From: Prorocentrum cordatum
Lineage: Eukaryota > Sar > Dinophyceae > Prorocentrales > Prorocentraceae
DNA length: 61,401 bases
Assembly: GCA_963575745.1 (NCBI GenBank)
Contig: CAUYUJ010022076.1
Span: 67,501 to 128,901 of the forward strand
Direction of reading: 5' to 3'
Shown here: piece after piece, positions 48,958 to 60,200 of the stretch
How positions within the stretch are numbered: position 1 is the stretch's first letter
Layout of the letters: every line of letters begins with the position of its first letter
Made by a program: the position numbers and the translations under genes
The notes under the pieces: generated by a model
The model's database searches: none
What the model saw: the letters and a program-made list of their open reading frames with translations, nothing else
What the model was told of the DNA's origin: nothing

Positions 48958-49527
48958 ATGACAGGGGAGCACAAGTATACAGACGATGAAAAAATAGAAT
49001 GGTTTCTCAGAGATGGGCCAGGAGAGTTGACGCATCTCAAGTGGCGCATGGACGATGCCGACTAGAAAATCAAAGAGGTGACGCAGCTCTGGCGGCGCAT
49101 GGACCAGCTCGAATACGCGGCGACCAGTGATGGAGGTAAGTACCGCGAGGCCTGCGCACAGCATGTCTTCCCGTGCAAGGAGTTTGATAAAATCAAGGGC
49201 GAGAACTCGGCAATGGCCGCAAACATGGGAAACATGGACATGATTGCACTAAATTTCCAGAGGGGAATAAATAACATGCATACGAATTATTCGGCAGTGA
49301 CTGCTCATGTACAACTAATCGACAGAATAAACAAAAACAACCAGAACCAATATCACAAGCATATCGAGTTCCTTGAGCAAAGGATCAAGGAGCAGGACCA
49401 GAGGATCAAGCAGCTGGAGGAGATGATCAATATCAAGGGTGACGACGTGTCTATGAGTGATGCTGCAGCAGACAACGTGAAGACAGGCATGGGCAGCACG
49501 GGCATGGGCAGCACAGGAATGTCATAG
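48958..49527 (+). CDS. Coiled-coil hypothetical protein with in-frame TAG
   Basis: From the ATG at 48958 one frame runs to the stop at 49525-49527, interrupted only by TAG at 49063-49065. The sequence is continuous in character on both sides (TDDEKIEWFLRDGPGELTHL before; KIKEVTQLWRRMDQLEYAA after). If the TAG ends translation, the next ATG is 49099 (142 residues). The C-terminal half is coiled coil (FLEQRIKEQDQRIKQLEEMI) ending in GMGSTGMGSTG. Codon use is more AT-rich than nearby genes, which may point to a different origin. No family recognised. Confidence 0.5.
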
Positions 49528-49649
49528 GGACCACGACCGACGACGACGATGCTCATCCTAGGCCACACGTCACGGCCGTTCGAGCGCTCGAGTTTCAAAA
49601 ACCAACATAGCAGATGCTGTAGTTTGCGCGTCAAATAAACACGAACCGC

Positions 49650-50091
49650 CATCGTTCCTCCTCCTCCTCCTCCTCCCCGCCTGCAGGCCAGTGGCAACCC
49701 TCGTCCTCCACGGGAAATTCAGATCAATCTTCGGGGAGAAGTTTTCAGGGAGGGGGCAATCACCCCCGCCGCCGATGCCGCATGAAAGTGGCGATTGTTG
49801 CGAAGACCTTCCAGGCGCAATGCAACTTCAAGACCGCGCTCCGCTTGACCTTCCAGGCACAATAAAACTGGAAACAATTCCGCAATTCGCAGCCCCAGGA
49901 ATCCTCTCTTCAGCGCATTCAGAACCGGGACAAGTCCAAGTGGGAGGTGATCCAGGTGGCCAGTCCGCCCGGAACGTCGGGCTCATCTCAGCCACGCGCC
50001 AGCCAGAAGGAGGAGAAGCCCCTGCCACCAAACGACCTCGAGCGAGACACTATATTCAACATGTTATTCAATAATTTTAATTTTTTCCCCC
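49650..50091 (+). pseudogene. Duplicated 3' end of the 46772-47665 gene
   Basis: 49925-50046 matches 47549-47667 (GTCCAAGTGGGAGGTGATCC, then GGAACGTCGGGCTCA and GAGGAGAAGCCCCTGCC). The original stop (CTCGAGTGA) is CTCGAGCGA here, so the frame runs on. Nothing of the N-terminal gene is present. 49650-49915 matches 48560-48830 instead, so the copy is a mosaic. Confidence 0.85.
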
Positions 50092-50545
50092 AGCAGTTCC
50101 CCACGGCGGCCTATCATTGATGCTGTTCGTGCTCCCCCCAGTTCCTTCCTCCCCGTGCCTTCAGTGCGGTTCCGGGCTTGCCCCGAGTTCCGCCGGCGTT
50201 GCCTTGGGAGCTGCTGTGCGTTTCTATCCCAGGACGACCAGGAAGGACGGAGTAGAAATGAATGGCCCCTCTGCTGCTGCGGCCGTGCTGACGGGGCGAT
50301 TCCGGGGTTGCCCCGAGATCCGCCTCATCGGAGTAGAGATGGATGGCCCCTCTGCTGCTGTATCGGTGCTGATGGAACGGTTCCAGGACTGCCCCGAGAT
50401 CCGCCTCGTCGGCGTTTCTTTGGGAGACGCTTCTCATTTATATCCCAGAGCTCCCGGAAAAAAACGCAGTAGAGGTGGGTGGCCCCTCAACCGATGCTGA
50501 CCCGGAAAAAAACGGAGTAGAGGTGGGTGGCCCCTCAACCGATGC
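50092..50545 (+). repeat. CGGGGTTGCCCCG-containing tandem repeat, block 2
   Basis: Same start and units as 47733-48190, with an extra truncated unit around 50265-50345 and a duplicated AACGGAGTAGAGGTGGGTGG step at 50464-50540. Confidence 0.85.
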
Positions 50546-50974
50546 TGGCCCAGTCAGAACCAGGCCCCGCCGTCCCGCCGTTGGAACCATGTATGTTTTG
50601 ATTCCCAGCTCCTCGATATACGCGGCCGCCTGTCCGCCGTTCCGCGTACTTCTTTCGACTGTTATGCTCCTTTGTCCTCCGTGTCCGTTTTGGCCCGAGC
50701 AAGCCTGCCGATTGCCCCGCGGCTGCGCGCGCGGCCGCCCGCGCGGCCGCCCGCCGGCAGTCCTATGCGCCGCCGGCGTCCCGTATGAAATGGACGAATA
50801 GGGGTAGAGAGAATCGAGAAATTCTGCGTCCCGCTACCCCTATTGTCCGATTTCGCACGGGAGGCGCGCGGGCGTCTTCGTCATCCTTCGCTTTGTCGGC
50901 TCGAGCAATCTGAACCCTGAAAAGACAAGCTACCCATCCGGACAGGGAGAGAGCTTTTCGCGATCCAACATCCG
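50546..50974. other. Spacer with a 21-bp imperfect inverted repeat
   Basis: TGAAATGGACGAATAGGGG (from 50785) faces CCCCTATTGTCCGATTTCG (to 50855) across about 27 bases, pairing with a few mismatches. No gene. Confidence 0.5.
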
Positions 50975-51742
50975 ATGGAGTCCTCCGGCGCAATTGCCGG
51001 GGCCATTGCAGCTCACGTTCTCAAGGACAAGGTGCGGCTCCTGAAATGGGCCGCATCGCGGACCCTCTCGAGCGTTGAGGAGGATCTCGCAGCCGGCATT
51101 GAGTTCGCGGCCAGCGGCACGGCGGAGGACTTGTGCAAAGGCGGCACGGCGAGGAACCTTGCGGAGGAGTTGCGGACGGTCCTGGATCTCGCGGAGAATC
51201 TGCGGACGGTCATAGAAGAACTTCAGGAAGAAGTCCGCCGGCGGTCCGCGCAAGCGTCAGGAATCGGGGAAGTGCACATGAGCTCGGCGGAGGAGGCCAT
51301 GCAGGCCGAGCAGATACTCAACGGCAGTCAGCTGGGAGGGGCGACCATCGAAGTGAAGATGTACGAGCAGACTAAGCTGGCCATCACGGGCATCCCTACT
51401 GGCGTGTCCTTGCAGAACCTGGAGAACCATTTCGGGCAATGCGGCACCGTGAAGCATGCAGATACCGACCGGTATGATGCCGACGAACTACTTCAAGCAC
51501 TGCGGGTTCAAGGAGTTCCAGGGAGAGGGCAGCCTGGCACCGGGGAGGAACGGTACGCTCTCAAGGACCACTTCGCCTCTGCGGGCACCGTGGCGTTCGC
51601 CAACTTCCGCAAGGGCGGCGGCCGTGGCGTGGGCTTCAGCCCGTATGGCGAGGCCAAGGGGGGGGCTGGCAAAGGCGACATGGGTTTCAGCCCGCATGGC
51701 GAGGCCAAAGGGGAGGAGGGGCGCACGAGGGAGGAATTCTGA
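50975..51742 (+). CDS. RRM RNA-binding protein, 3' end replaced by repeat
   Basis: The ATG at 50975 gives a 255-codon frame. Residues 1-95 are helical with short repeats (ARNLAEELRTVLDLAENLRT). Residues 97-128 resemble the end of one RRM (EVHMSSAEEAMQAEQILNGS...ATIEVK). Residues 134-163 are the start of a second (KLAITGIPTGVSLQNLENHF, then CGTVKHAD). After about residue 166 the second RRM is disturbed; LKDHFASAGTVAFANFRKGG suggests another partial RRM, then GFSPYGEAKGG and GFSPHGEAKGE repeat. The last codons lie in the GAATTC hairpin, which supplies the stop. Likely nuclear RNA-binding origin; this copy is probably truncated. Confidence 0.55.
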   Translation: MESSGAIAGAIAAHVLKDKVRLLKWAASRTLSSVEEDLAAGIEFAASGTAEDLCKGGTARNLAEELRTVLDLAENLRTVIEELQEEVRRRSAQASGIGEVHMSSAEEAMQAEQILNGSQLGGATIEVKMYEQTKLAITGIPTGVSLQNLENHFGQCGTVKHADTDRYDADELLQALRVQGVPGRGQPGTGEERYALKDHFASAGTVAFANFRKGGGRGVGFSPYGEAKGGAGKGDMGFSPHGEAKGEEGRTREEF

Positions 51743-51774
51743 GCGCCCCCCAAGGGTGCGCTCAGAATTCCTCC
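51730..51774. repeat. 45-bp GAATTC hairpin, copy 4
   Basis: Same 17-bp arms as at 34098, 35986 and 36182 with one extra A in the loop. It is followed by GCTTGGGGTAGAGAGGCGCT as at 36225. Confidence 0.95.
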
Positions 51775-51832
51775 GGAAGGGGGCTTGGGGTAGAGAGGCG
51801 CTGGCCGTTTCAGACCGCGCTGGCCACCCGGG

Positions 51833-51954
51833 CCCTGACGTGCTGGGAATACAGTAACCTTGGCCACCCAGATTACCGTAAAAATCATCACGGCATCCTG
51901 TGGGTCGACAACCGCTTCACCGAAGTGATCTGGTTCACGACCAATTGCTGTTAG
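51833..51954 (+). pseudogene. Fragment related to the 37887-38339 gene, downstream of hairpin copy 4
   Basis: CCACCCGGGCCCTGACGTGC starts a frame reading LTCWEYSNLGHPDY, GILWVDNRFTEVIW and then a stop at 51952-51954. It matches both 36302 and 37887. It lacks the second half of the gene. Confidence 0.75.
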
Positions 51955-52405
51955 GCATTTGCCCATTCTTTAACATCTAAATATCCAAAAAGATGAATGT
52001 ATGGAGGCACCTTGCGTGTGCGTGCGCGTGTGCGTGTGCGTATGCGTGTGCGTATATGTGTGCGCGTGCGTGTGCGTGTGCGCGAGGACGACAGCGACGG
52101 CGATGACAAACACGACGACGAGTACTATAATGACGTCGGTGATGGCGTAGTTGATGACGCATGATGAGCAGCGCGACGATGATGATGAGGCTCACGAGAC
52201 TGACGACGATGAAACTGATGACGTTGATGACAACGGTGGTGAAGTCACCGTGGGCACGTGTTGCCAGATAAGATGGGGGCGCTCGCTCGAAGGGGCGCAT
52301 TCCTCAGGGCCCGACAACCCGCACCCATGCCCATAGCCAGTCTTCCTCCTCCCAACGACCCCCCTATGGATATGGGTGTACGTTGTTCGTTCGTCGCATA
52401 CTGCC
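51955..52405. other. (TGCG)n-like and GATGA-rich low complexity, no gene
   Basis: GTGCGTGTGCGTGTGC tract at 52015-52085, then GACGACGATGATGA-rich sequence to about 52240. Nothing else seen. Confidence 0.6.
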
Positions 52406-52427
52406 ACCGTACCCATTTTGGCTCAAC
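52406..52427 (+). other. Relic of the dinoflagellate spliced leader
   Basis: CCGTACCCATTTTGGCTCAA (52407-52426) differs from the conserved dinoflagellate leader core CCGTAGCCATTTTGGCTCAA by one base. The preceding A fits the variable first position; the base after the core is C where the leader ends in G. There is no GT donor or Sm-like site directly after it, so it is more likely a leader copied back into the genome on a retroposed mRNA than a leader RNA gene. Confidence 0.7.
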
Positions 52428-52479
52428 CCATGTTGAGCAAACGGCTCCCGAACTCCCGAACTCCCGAGCTCTCGGGAGT

Positions 52480-54053
52480 GTCTGAGTGTCCGTGTGTCTG
52501 TGTGTCTGTGTGTCTGTGTGTCTGTGTGTCTGTGGGTCTCTGTGTCTGTGTGTCTGCGTGTCTGTGTGTCTGTGTGTCCTTGTGCTTGTGTGTGTCTGTT
52601 TTTTTTCTGTCTTTCTTTGTGTCCGTGTGTCTGTGTGTCTGTGTATCTGTTTGTCCGGTTGCCTGTGTGTCTGTGTGTCCGTGTTTGAGTGTGTCTGTGT
52701 GTCTGTGTTTCTGTGCGTCAGTGTGTTAGTGTGTCTGTCTGTGTATGTAACTGTGTGTCTGTGTGTCTGTGTGTCTGTGTGTCTGTGTGTCTGTGTGTCT
52801 GTGTGTCAGTGTGTCTGTGCGTCCCTGTGTGTGTCCATGTGTCTGTGTGACTGTGTGTCTGCGTGTCCGTGTGTCCGTGTGTCTGTGTGTCTGTGCGTCT
52901 GTCAGTCTTTTCTGTGTGTTTGTTTGTCTGCGTGTTTGTGTGCCTGTGTGTCTGTGTGTCTGTGTGTCTGTGTGTCTGTGTGTCTGTGTGTCTGTGTGTC
53001 TGTGTGTCCGTTTGTCTGTGTGTCTGTGTGTATGTGTGTCTGTGTGTCTGTGTTTCTGTCTCTCTGTCTATCTGTGTGTCTGTGTCTGTGTGTCTGTGTG
53101 TCTGTGTGTCTGATTGTCCGTGTGTCTGTGTGTCTGTGTGTCTGTGTGTCTGTCGGTCTCTGTGTCTATGTGTCTGTGTGTCTGTGTGTCTGTGTGTGTC
53201 CCTGTGCCTCTGTGTCTGTCTTTCTGTCATTCTTTGTGTCCGTGTGTCTGTGTGTCTGTGTATCTGTGTGTGTGGTTGCCTGTGTGTCGGTGTGTCCGTG
53301 CGTCAGTGTGTCTGTGTGTCTGTGTTTCCGTGTGTCAGTGTGTCGGTGTGTGCGTGGGTCCGTGTGTCTGTGTGTCTGTGTATCTGTGTGTCTGGTTGTC
53401 TGTGTGTCTGTGTGTTTGTGTGTCGTGTGTCCCTGCGTGTGTCCGTGTGTCTGTGTGACTGTGTGTCTGCGTGTCCGTGTGTCCGTGTGTCTGTGTGTCT
53501 GTGTGTCTGTCGGTCTGCGTGTGTTGGTGCCCGTGTGTCTGTGTGTTTGTGTGTTGGTGTCAGTGTGTCCGTGTGTCCGTGTGTCTGTGTGTCTGTGTGT
53601 CTATTATGTGTCTGTATGTCTGTGTGTCTGTTTGTCTGTGTGTCCGTGTGTCTGTTGTCTGTGTGTCTGTGTGTCTGTGTGTCTGTGTGTCTGCGTGTCT
53701 GTGTGTCTGTGTGTCAGTGTGTCTGTGTGTCTGTATGTCCGTGTGTCTTTTGTGTCCGTGTGTCCGTGTGTCCGTGTCTGTGTGTCTGTATGTCTGTCTG
53801 TTTGTGTGTCCGTGTGTCTGTGTGTCTGAGTGTCTGCGTGTCTGGGTATCTGTGTGTCCTTGTGACTGGTTTTCTGTGTTTCTGTCTCTCTGAGTGTCTG
53901 CGTGTCTTTGTGTCTGTGTGTCTGCGTGTTTGTATGTCAGTATGTCTGTGTGTCTGTCTGTCTGTTGTTCTGTCTGTGTGTTTGTCTTTCTGTGCGTCTG
54001 TGTGTGTGTGCTCCTCTGTCTGTCTGTGCGCGTGTATTTTCGTGTGTGTGTGC

Positions 54054-54104
<51 letters not shown>

Positions 54105-57100
54105 AGTGTCTGTGTGTGCGCGCGTGGCGCTGACAGCCCCGTCTGTCTGTCTGTCTGTGTGTCTGTGTGTCTGTCTGTCTGTCTGTGTGTCTGTCTGTGT
54201 GTCTGTGTGTTTGTGTGTCTGTGTGTCTGTGTGTCTGTGTGTCTGTGTGCCTGTGTGCCTGTGTGCCTGTGTTTCTGTCTCTCTGTGTGTCTGTGTGTCT
54301 GTGTGGCTGTGTGGCTGTGTGTCTGTGTGTCTGTGTGTCAGTGTGTCTGTGTGTCTGCGGGTCTGTGTGTCTGGGTGCCTGGGTGTCCGTGTGTCTGTGT
54401 GTCTCTGTGTCTGTGTGTCGTAGTGTCTGTGTGTCATTGTTTTTTATTTGCGTCTGTGTGTCTGTGTGTCAGTGTGTCAGTGTGTCTGTGTATCTGTTTG
54501 TCTGTGTGTCTGTGTGTCTGTGTGGCTTTGTGCCTGCGTGTCTGTGTGTTGGTGTTTCTGCGTGTCTGCGTGTGCCTGTGTGTCTGTGTGTCTGTGTGCC
54601 TGTGTGTCTGTGTGTCTGAGTGTCTGTGTGTTTGTGTGTTTGGTGCTGTGTGTGTCAGTGTGCCTGAGTGTCTGTGTGTCTGTGTGTTTGTGTATTTGTG
54701 TGTCTGTATGTCTATGTGTTTGTGTGTCTGCGTGTTTGTGTGTCTATGCGAATGTGTGTGTGTCTGTGTGTCTGTGTGTCTGTGTGTCTGTGGGTCCGTG
54801 TGTCTGTGTGTCTGTGTGTCTGTGTGTCTGTGGGTCTCTGTGTCTCTGTGTCTGCGTGTCTGTGTGTCTGTGTGTCCCTGTGCTTGTGTGTTTGTTTTTT
54901 TCTGTCTTTCTTTGTGTCCGTGTGTCTGTGTGTCTGTGTGTCTATGTGTCTGTATGTCTGTGTGTCGGTTTGTCTGTGTGTCCGTGTGTCTGTGTGTCTG
55001 TGTGTCTGTGTGTCTGTGTGTCTGTGTGTCTGTGTGTCTGTGTGTCTGTGTGTCTGTGTGTCAGTGTGTCTGTGTGTCTGTATGTCCGTGAGTCTTTTGT
55101 GTCCGTGTGTCCGTGTCTCGGTGTCTGTATGCCTGTGCGTTTGTGTGTCCGCGTGTCTGTGTGTCTGAGTGTCTGCGTGTCTGGGTGTCTGTGTGTCCTT
55201 GTGACTGGTTTTCGGTGTGTCTGTGTGTCCTTGTGTCTGCGTGTCTTTGTGTCTGTGTGTCTGCGTGTCTGTATGTCAGTATGTCTGTGTGTCTGTCTGT
55301 CTGTGGATCTGTCTGGGTGTTTGTCTTTCTGTGCGTCTGTGTGTGTGTGCTTGTCTGTCTGTCTGTGCGCGTGTATTTGCGTGTGTGTGTGTGCGCGTGT
55401 GTGTGTGCGTGTGTGTGTCAGTGTCTGTGTGTGCGCGCGTGGCGCTGTTAGCCCCGTCAGTCTGTCTGTCTGTGTGTTTGTCTTCTGTCTGTCTGCCTGT
55501 CTGTGTGTCTGTGTGTCTGTGTGTCTGTGTGTCTGTGTGTCTGTATGTCTGTGTGTCTGTGTGTGTGTGTGCCTGTGTGCCTGTGTTTCTGTCTCTCTGT
55601 GTGTCTGTGTGTCTGTGTGTTTGTGTGTCTGTGTTCGTGAGTGTTTGTGTGTCTGGGTGTCTGGGTGTCCGTGTGTCTGTGTGTCTGTGTGTCTGTGTGT
55701 CTGAGTGTCTGTGTGTCAGTGTTTTTTTGCGTCTGTGTTTCTGTGTGTCAGTGTGTCAGTGTGTCTGTGTATCTGTTTGTCTGTGTGTCTGTGTGTCTGT
55801 GTGGCTGTGTGCCTGCGTGTCTGTGTGCTCTTGTGTCTGCGTGTCTGTGTGTTGGTGTTTCTGAGTGTCTGCGTGTGTCTGTGTGTCTGTGTGCCTGTGT
55901 GTCTGTGTGTCTGAGTGTCTGTGTGTCTGTGTGTCTGGTTCTGTGTGTGTCAGTGTGCCTGAGTGTCTGTATGTCTGTGTGTTTGTGTATTTGTGTGTCT
56001 GTATGTCTGTGTGTTTGTTTGTCTGCGTGTTTGTGTGTCTATGCGTCTGTGTGTGTGTGCCTGTGTGCCTGTGTGTCTGTGTGTTCGTGTGTTTGTGTGT
56101 CCGTTTGTCCGTGTGTCTGTGAGTCTGTGAGCCTGGTTTTCTGTCTTTCTGTCTTTCCTCGTGTCTGTGTGTCTGTGTGTCTGTGTGTCTGTGTGTCTGA
56201 GTGTCCGTGTGTCTGTGTGTCTGTGTGTCTGTGTGTCTGTGGGTCTCTGTGTCTGTGTGTCTGCGTGTCTGTGTGTCTGTGTGTCCCTGTGCTTGTGTGT
56301 CTGTTTTTTCTGTCTTCCTTTGTGTCCGTGTGTCTGTGTGTCTGTGTATCTGTGTGTCTGGTTGCCTGTGTGTCTGTGTGTCTGTGTGTCCGTGTGTGAG
56401 TGTGTCTGTGTGTCTGTGTTTCTGTGTGTCAGCGTGTCAGTGTGTTAGTGTGTCTGTGTGTGTGTGGGACTGTGTGTCTGTGTGTCTGTGTGTCTGTGTT
56501 TTTGTGTGTCCGTGTGTCAGTGTGTCTGTGTGTCCCTGTGTGTGTCCGTGTGTCTGTGTGACTGTGTGTCTGCATGTCCGTGTGTCCGTGTCTCTGTGTG
56601 TCTGTGTGTCTGTCAGTCTTTGTGTGTTGGTGATGGTGTGTCTGTGTGGTTGTGTGTTGGTGTCAGTGTGTCCGTGTGTCCGTGTGTCTGTGTGTCTGTG
56701 TGTCTATGTGTCTGTTTGTCTGTGTGTCTGTTTGTCTGTGTGTCCGTGTGTCTGTGTGTCTGTGTGTTTGTGTGTCTGTGTGTCTGTGTGTCTGTGTGTC
56801 TGTGTGTCTGTGTGTCTGTGTGTCTGTATGTCCGTGTGTCTTTTGTGTCCGTGTGTCCGTGTGTCCGTGTCTGTGTGTCTGTATGTCTGTGTGTTTGTGT
56901 GTCCGTGTGTCTGTGTGTCTGAGTGTCTGCGTGTCTGGGTGTCTGTGTGTCCTTGTGAACGGTTTTCTGTGTGTCTGTGTATCCTTGTGTCTGCGTGTCT
57001 TTGTGTCTGTGTGTCTGCGTGTGTGTATGTCAGTATGTCCGTGTGTCTGTCTGTCTGTGGATCTGTCTGTGTGTTTGTCTTTCTGTGTGTCTGTGTGTGT

Positions 57101-57222
57101 GTGCTTGTCTGTCTGTCTGTGCGCGTGTATGTGTGTGTGTGTGTGCGCGTGTGTGTGTGTGTGTGTCAGTGTCGGTGTGTGCGCGCGTGGCGCTGTTAGC
57201 TCCGTCTGTCTGTCTGTCTGTG

Positions 57223-57253
<31 letters not shown>

Positions 57254-60200
57254 GTGTCTGTGTGTCTGTGTGTCTGTGTGTCTGTGTGTCTGTGTGTCTG
57301 TGTGTGTGTGTGCCTGTGTGCCTGTGTTTCTGTCTCTCTGTGTGCCTGTGTGTCTGTGTGGCTGTGTGTCTGTGTGTCTGTGTGTCTGTGTGTCTGTGTG
57401 TCTGTGTGCCTGAGTGTTTGTGTGTCTGGGTGTCTGGGTGTCCGTGTGCCTGTGTGTCTGTGTGTCTGTGTGTCTGAGTGTCTGTGTGTTAGTGTTTTTT
57501 TGCGTGTCAGTCCGTGTGTGTTGGTGTTTGTGTGTTTGTGTGTCTGTGTGTTGGTGTCAGTGTGTCCGTGTGTCCGTGTGTCTGTGTGTCTGTGTGTCTA
57601 TGTGTCTGTATGTCTGTGTGTCTGTTTGTCTGTGTGTCCGTGTGTCTGTGTGTCTGTGTGTCTGTGTGTCTGTGTGTCTGTGTGTCTGTGTGTCTGTGTG
57701 TCTGTGTGTCAGTGTGTCTGTGTGTTCTTTGTGTCTGTGTGTCCGTGTGTACGCTTTCTGTGTGTCCTGTATGTTTTGTGCGTTTTGTGTTCCCGGTGTC
57801 AGTGTGTCTGAGTGTCTGAGCCTGGGTGTCTGTGTGTCCTGTGATTAGTTTATCTGTTTGTCTGTGTATCCTTGTGTCCTGCGTGTCTTTGTGTCCCTGT
57901 GTGTCTGCGAGTCTGTATGGTCAGTAATGTCCTGTGTGTCTGTCTGTCTTTGGATCTGTTGTGTGTTTTGTCTTTTCTGGCCGTCTGTGTTGTGCTTGTC
58001 TGTCTGTCTGTGCGCGTGTATTTGCGTGTGTGTGTGCGCGTGTGTGTGTGTGTGTGTCAGTGTCTGTGTGTGCGCGCGTGGCGCTGTTAGCCCCGTCGGT
58101 CTGTCTGTCTGTCTGTGTGTTTGTCTGTCTGTCTGTCTGTCTGTGTGTCTGTGTGTCTGTGTGTCTGTGTGTCTGTGTGTCTGTGTGTCTGTGTGTCTGT
58201 GTCTGTGTGCCTGTGTGCCTGTGTTTCTGTCTCTCTGTGTGTCCGTGTGTCTGTGTGGCCGTGTGGTTGTGTGTCTGTGTGTCTGTGTGTCTGTGTGTCT
58301 GTGTGTCTGTGTGTCTGTGTGTCAGTGTGTCTGGGTGTCTGGGTGTCCGTGTGTCTTTTGTGTCCGTGTGTCCGTGTGTCTGAGTGTCTGTGTGTCAGTG
58401 TTTTTTTGCGTCTGTGTTTCTGTGTGTCAGTGTGTCAGTGTGTCTGTGTATCTGTTTGTCTGTGTGCCTGTGTGTCTGTGTGGCTTTGTGCCTGCGTGTC
58501 TGTGTGCTCTTGTGTCTGCGTGTCTGTGTGTTTGTGTTTCTGCGTGTCTGCGTATGTCTGTGTGTCTGTGTGTCTGTGTGCCTGTGTGTCTGTGTGTCTG
58601 AGTGTCTGAGTGTCTGTGTGTCTGGTGCTGTGTGTGTCAGTGTGCCTGAGTGTCTGTGTGTCTGTGTGTTTGTGTAGTTGTGTGTCTGTATGTCTGTGTG
58701 TTTGTTTGTCTGCGTGTTTGTGTGTGTCTATGCGTCTGTGTGTGTGTCTGTGTGTCTGTGTGTTTGTGTGTTTGTGTGTCCGTTTGTCTGTGTGGGTGTG
58801 AGTCTGTGAGCTTGGTTTTCTGTATTTCTGTCTTTCCTTGTGTCTGTGTGTCTGTATGTCTGTGTGTCTGTGTGTCTGAGTGTCCGTGTGTCTGTGTGTC
58901 TGTGTGTCTGTGTGTCTGTGGGTCTCTGTGTCTGTGTGTCTTCGTGTCTGTGTGTCTGTGTGTCCCTGTGCTTGTGTGTCCGTTTTTTTGTGTCTTTCTT
59001 CGTGTCCGTGTCTGTGTGTCTGTGTATCTGTGTGTCTGGTTGCCTGTGTGTCTGTGTGTCCGTGTGTGAGTGTGTCTGTGTGTCTGTGTTTCTGTGTGTC
59101 AGTGTGTCTGGGTGTTAGTTTGTGTGTGTGTATGTGACTGTGTGTCTGTGTGTCTGTGTGTCTGTGTGTCAGTGTGTCTGTGTGTCCCTGTGTGTGTCCG
59201 GGTGTCTGTGTGACTGTGTGTCTGCGTGTCCGTGTGTCCGTGTGTCTGTGTGTCTGTGTGTCTGTCAGTCTTTGTGTTGGTGTTGGTGTGTCTGTGTGTC
59301 TGTGTGTTGGTGTCAGTGTGTCCGTGTGTCCGTGTGTCTGTGTGTCTGTATGTCTATGTGTCTGCGTGTCTTTGTGTCTGTGTGTCCGTGTGTCTGTGTG
59401 TCTGTGTGTCTGTGTGCCTGTGTGCCTGTGTTTCTTCTTTCTGTGTGTCCGTGTGCCTGTGTGGCTGTGTGGCTGTGTGTCTGTGTGTCTGTGTGTCTGT
59501 GTGTCTGTGTGTCTGTGTGCCTGAGTGCTTGTGTGTCTGGGTGTCTGGGTGTCCGTGTGTCTGTGTGTCTGTGTGTCTGTGTGTCTGAGTGTATGTGTGT
59601 CAGTGTTTTTTGCGTCTGTGTGTCTGTGTGTCAGTGTTTCAGTGTGTCTGTGTATCTGTTTGTCTGTGTGTCTGTGTGTCTGTGTGGCTTTGTGCCTGCG
59701 TGTCTGTGTGCTCTTGTGTCTGCGTGTCTGTGTGTTTGTGTTTCTGCGTGTCTGCGTGTGCCTGTGTGTCTGTGTGTCTGTGTGCCTGTGTGTCTGTGTG
59801 TCTGAGTGTCTGTGTGTCAGTGTGTCTGTGTGTCCCTGTGTGTGTCAGTGTGCCTGAGTGTCTGTGTGTTTGTGTGTTTGTGTATTGTGTGTCTGTATGT
59901 CTGTGTGTTTGTTTGTCTGCGTGTTTGTGTGTCTATGCGTCTGTGTGTGTGTCTGTGTGTCTGTGTGTTTGTGTGTTTGTGTGTCCGTTTGTCTGTGTGT
60001 CTGTGAGTCTGTGAGTTTGGTTTTCTGTATTTCTGTCTTTCCTGGTGTCTGTGTGTCTGTATGTCTGTGTGTCTGTGTGTCTGAGTGTCCGTGTGTCTGT
60101 GTGTCTGTGGGTCTCTGTGTCTGTGTGTCTGCGTGTCTGTGTGTCTGTGTGTCCCTGTGCTTGTGTGTCTGTTTTTTTTGTCTTTCTTTGTGTCCGTGTG

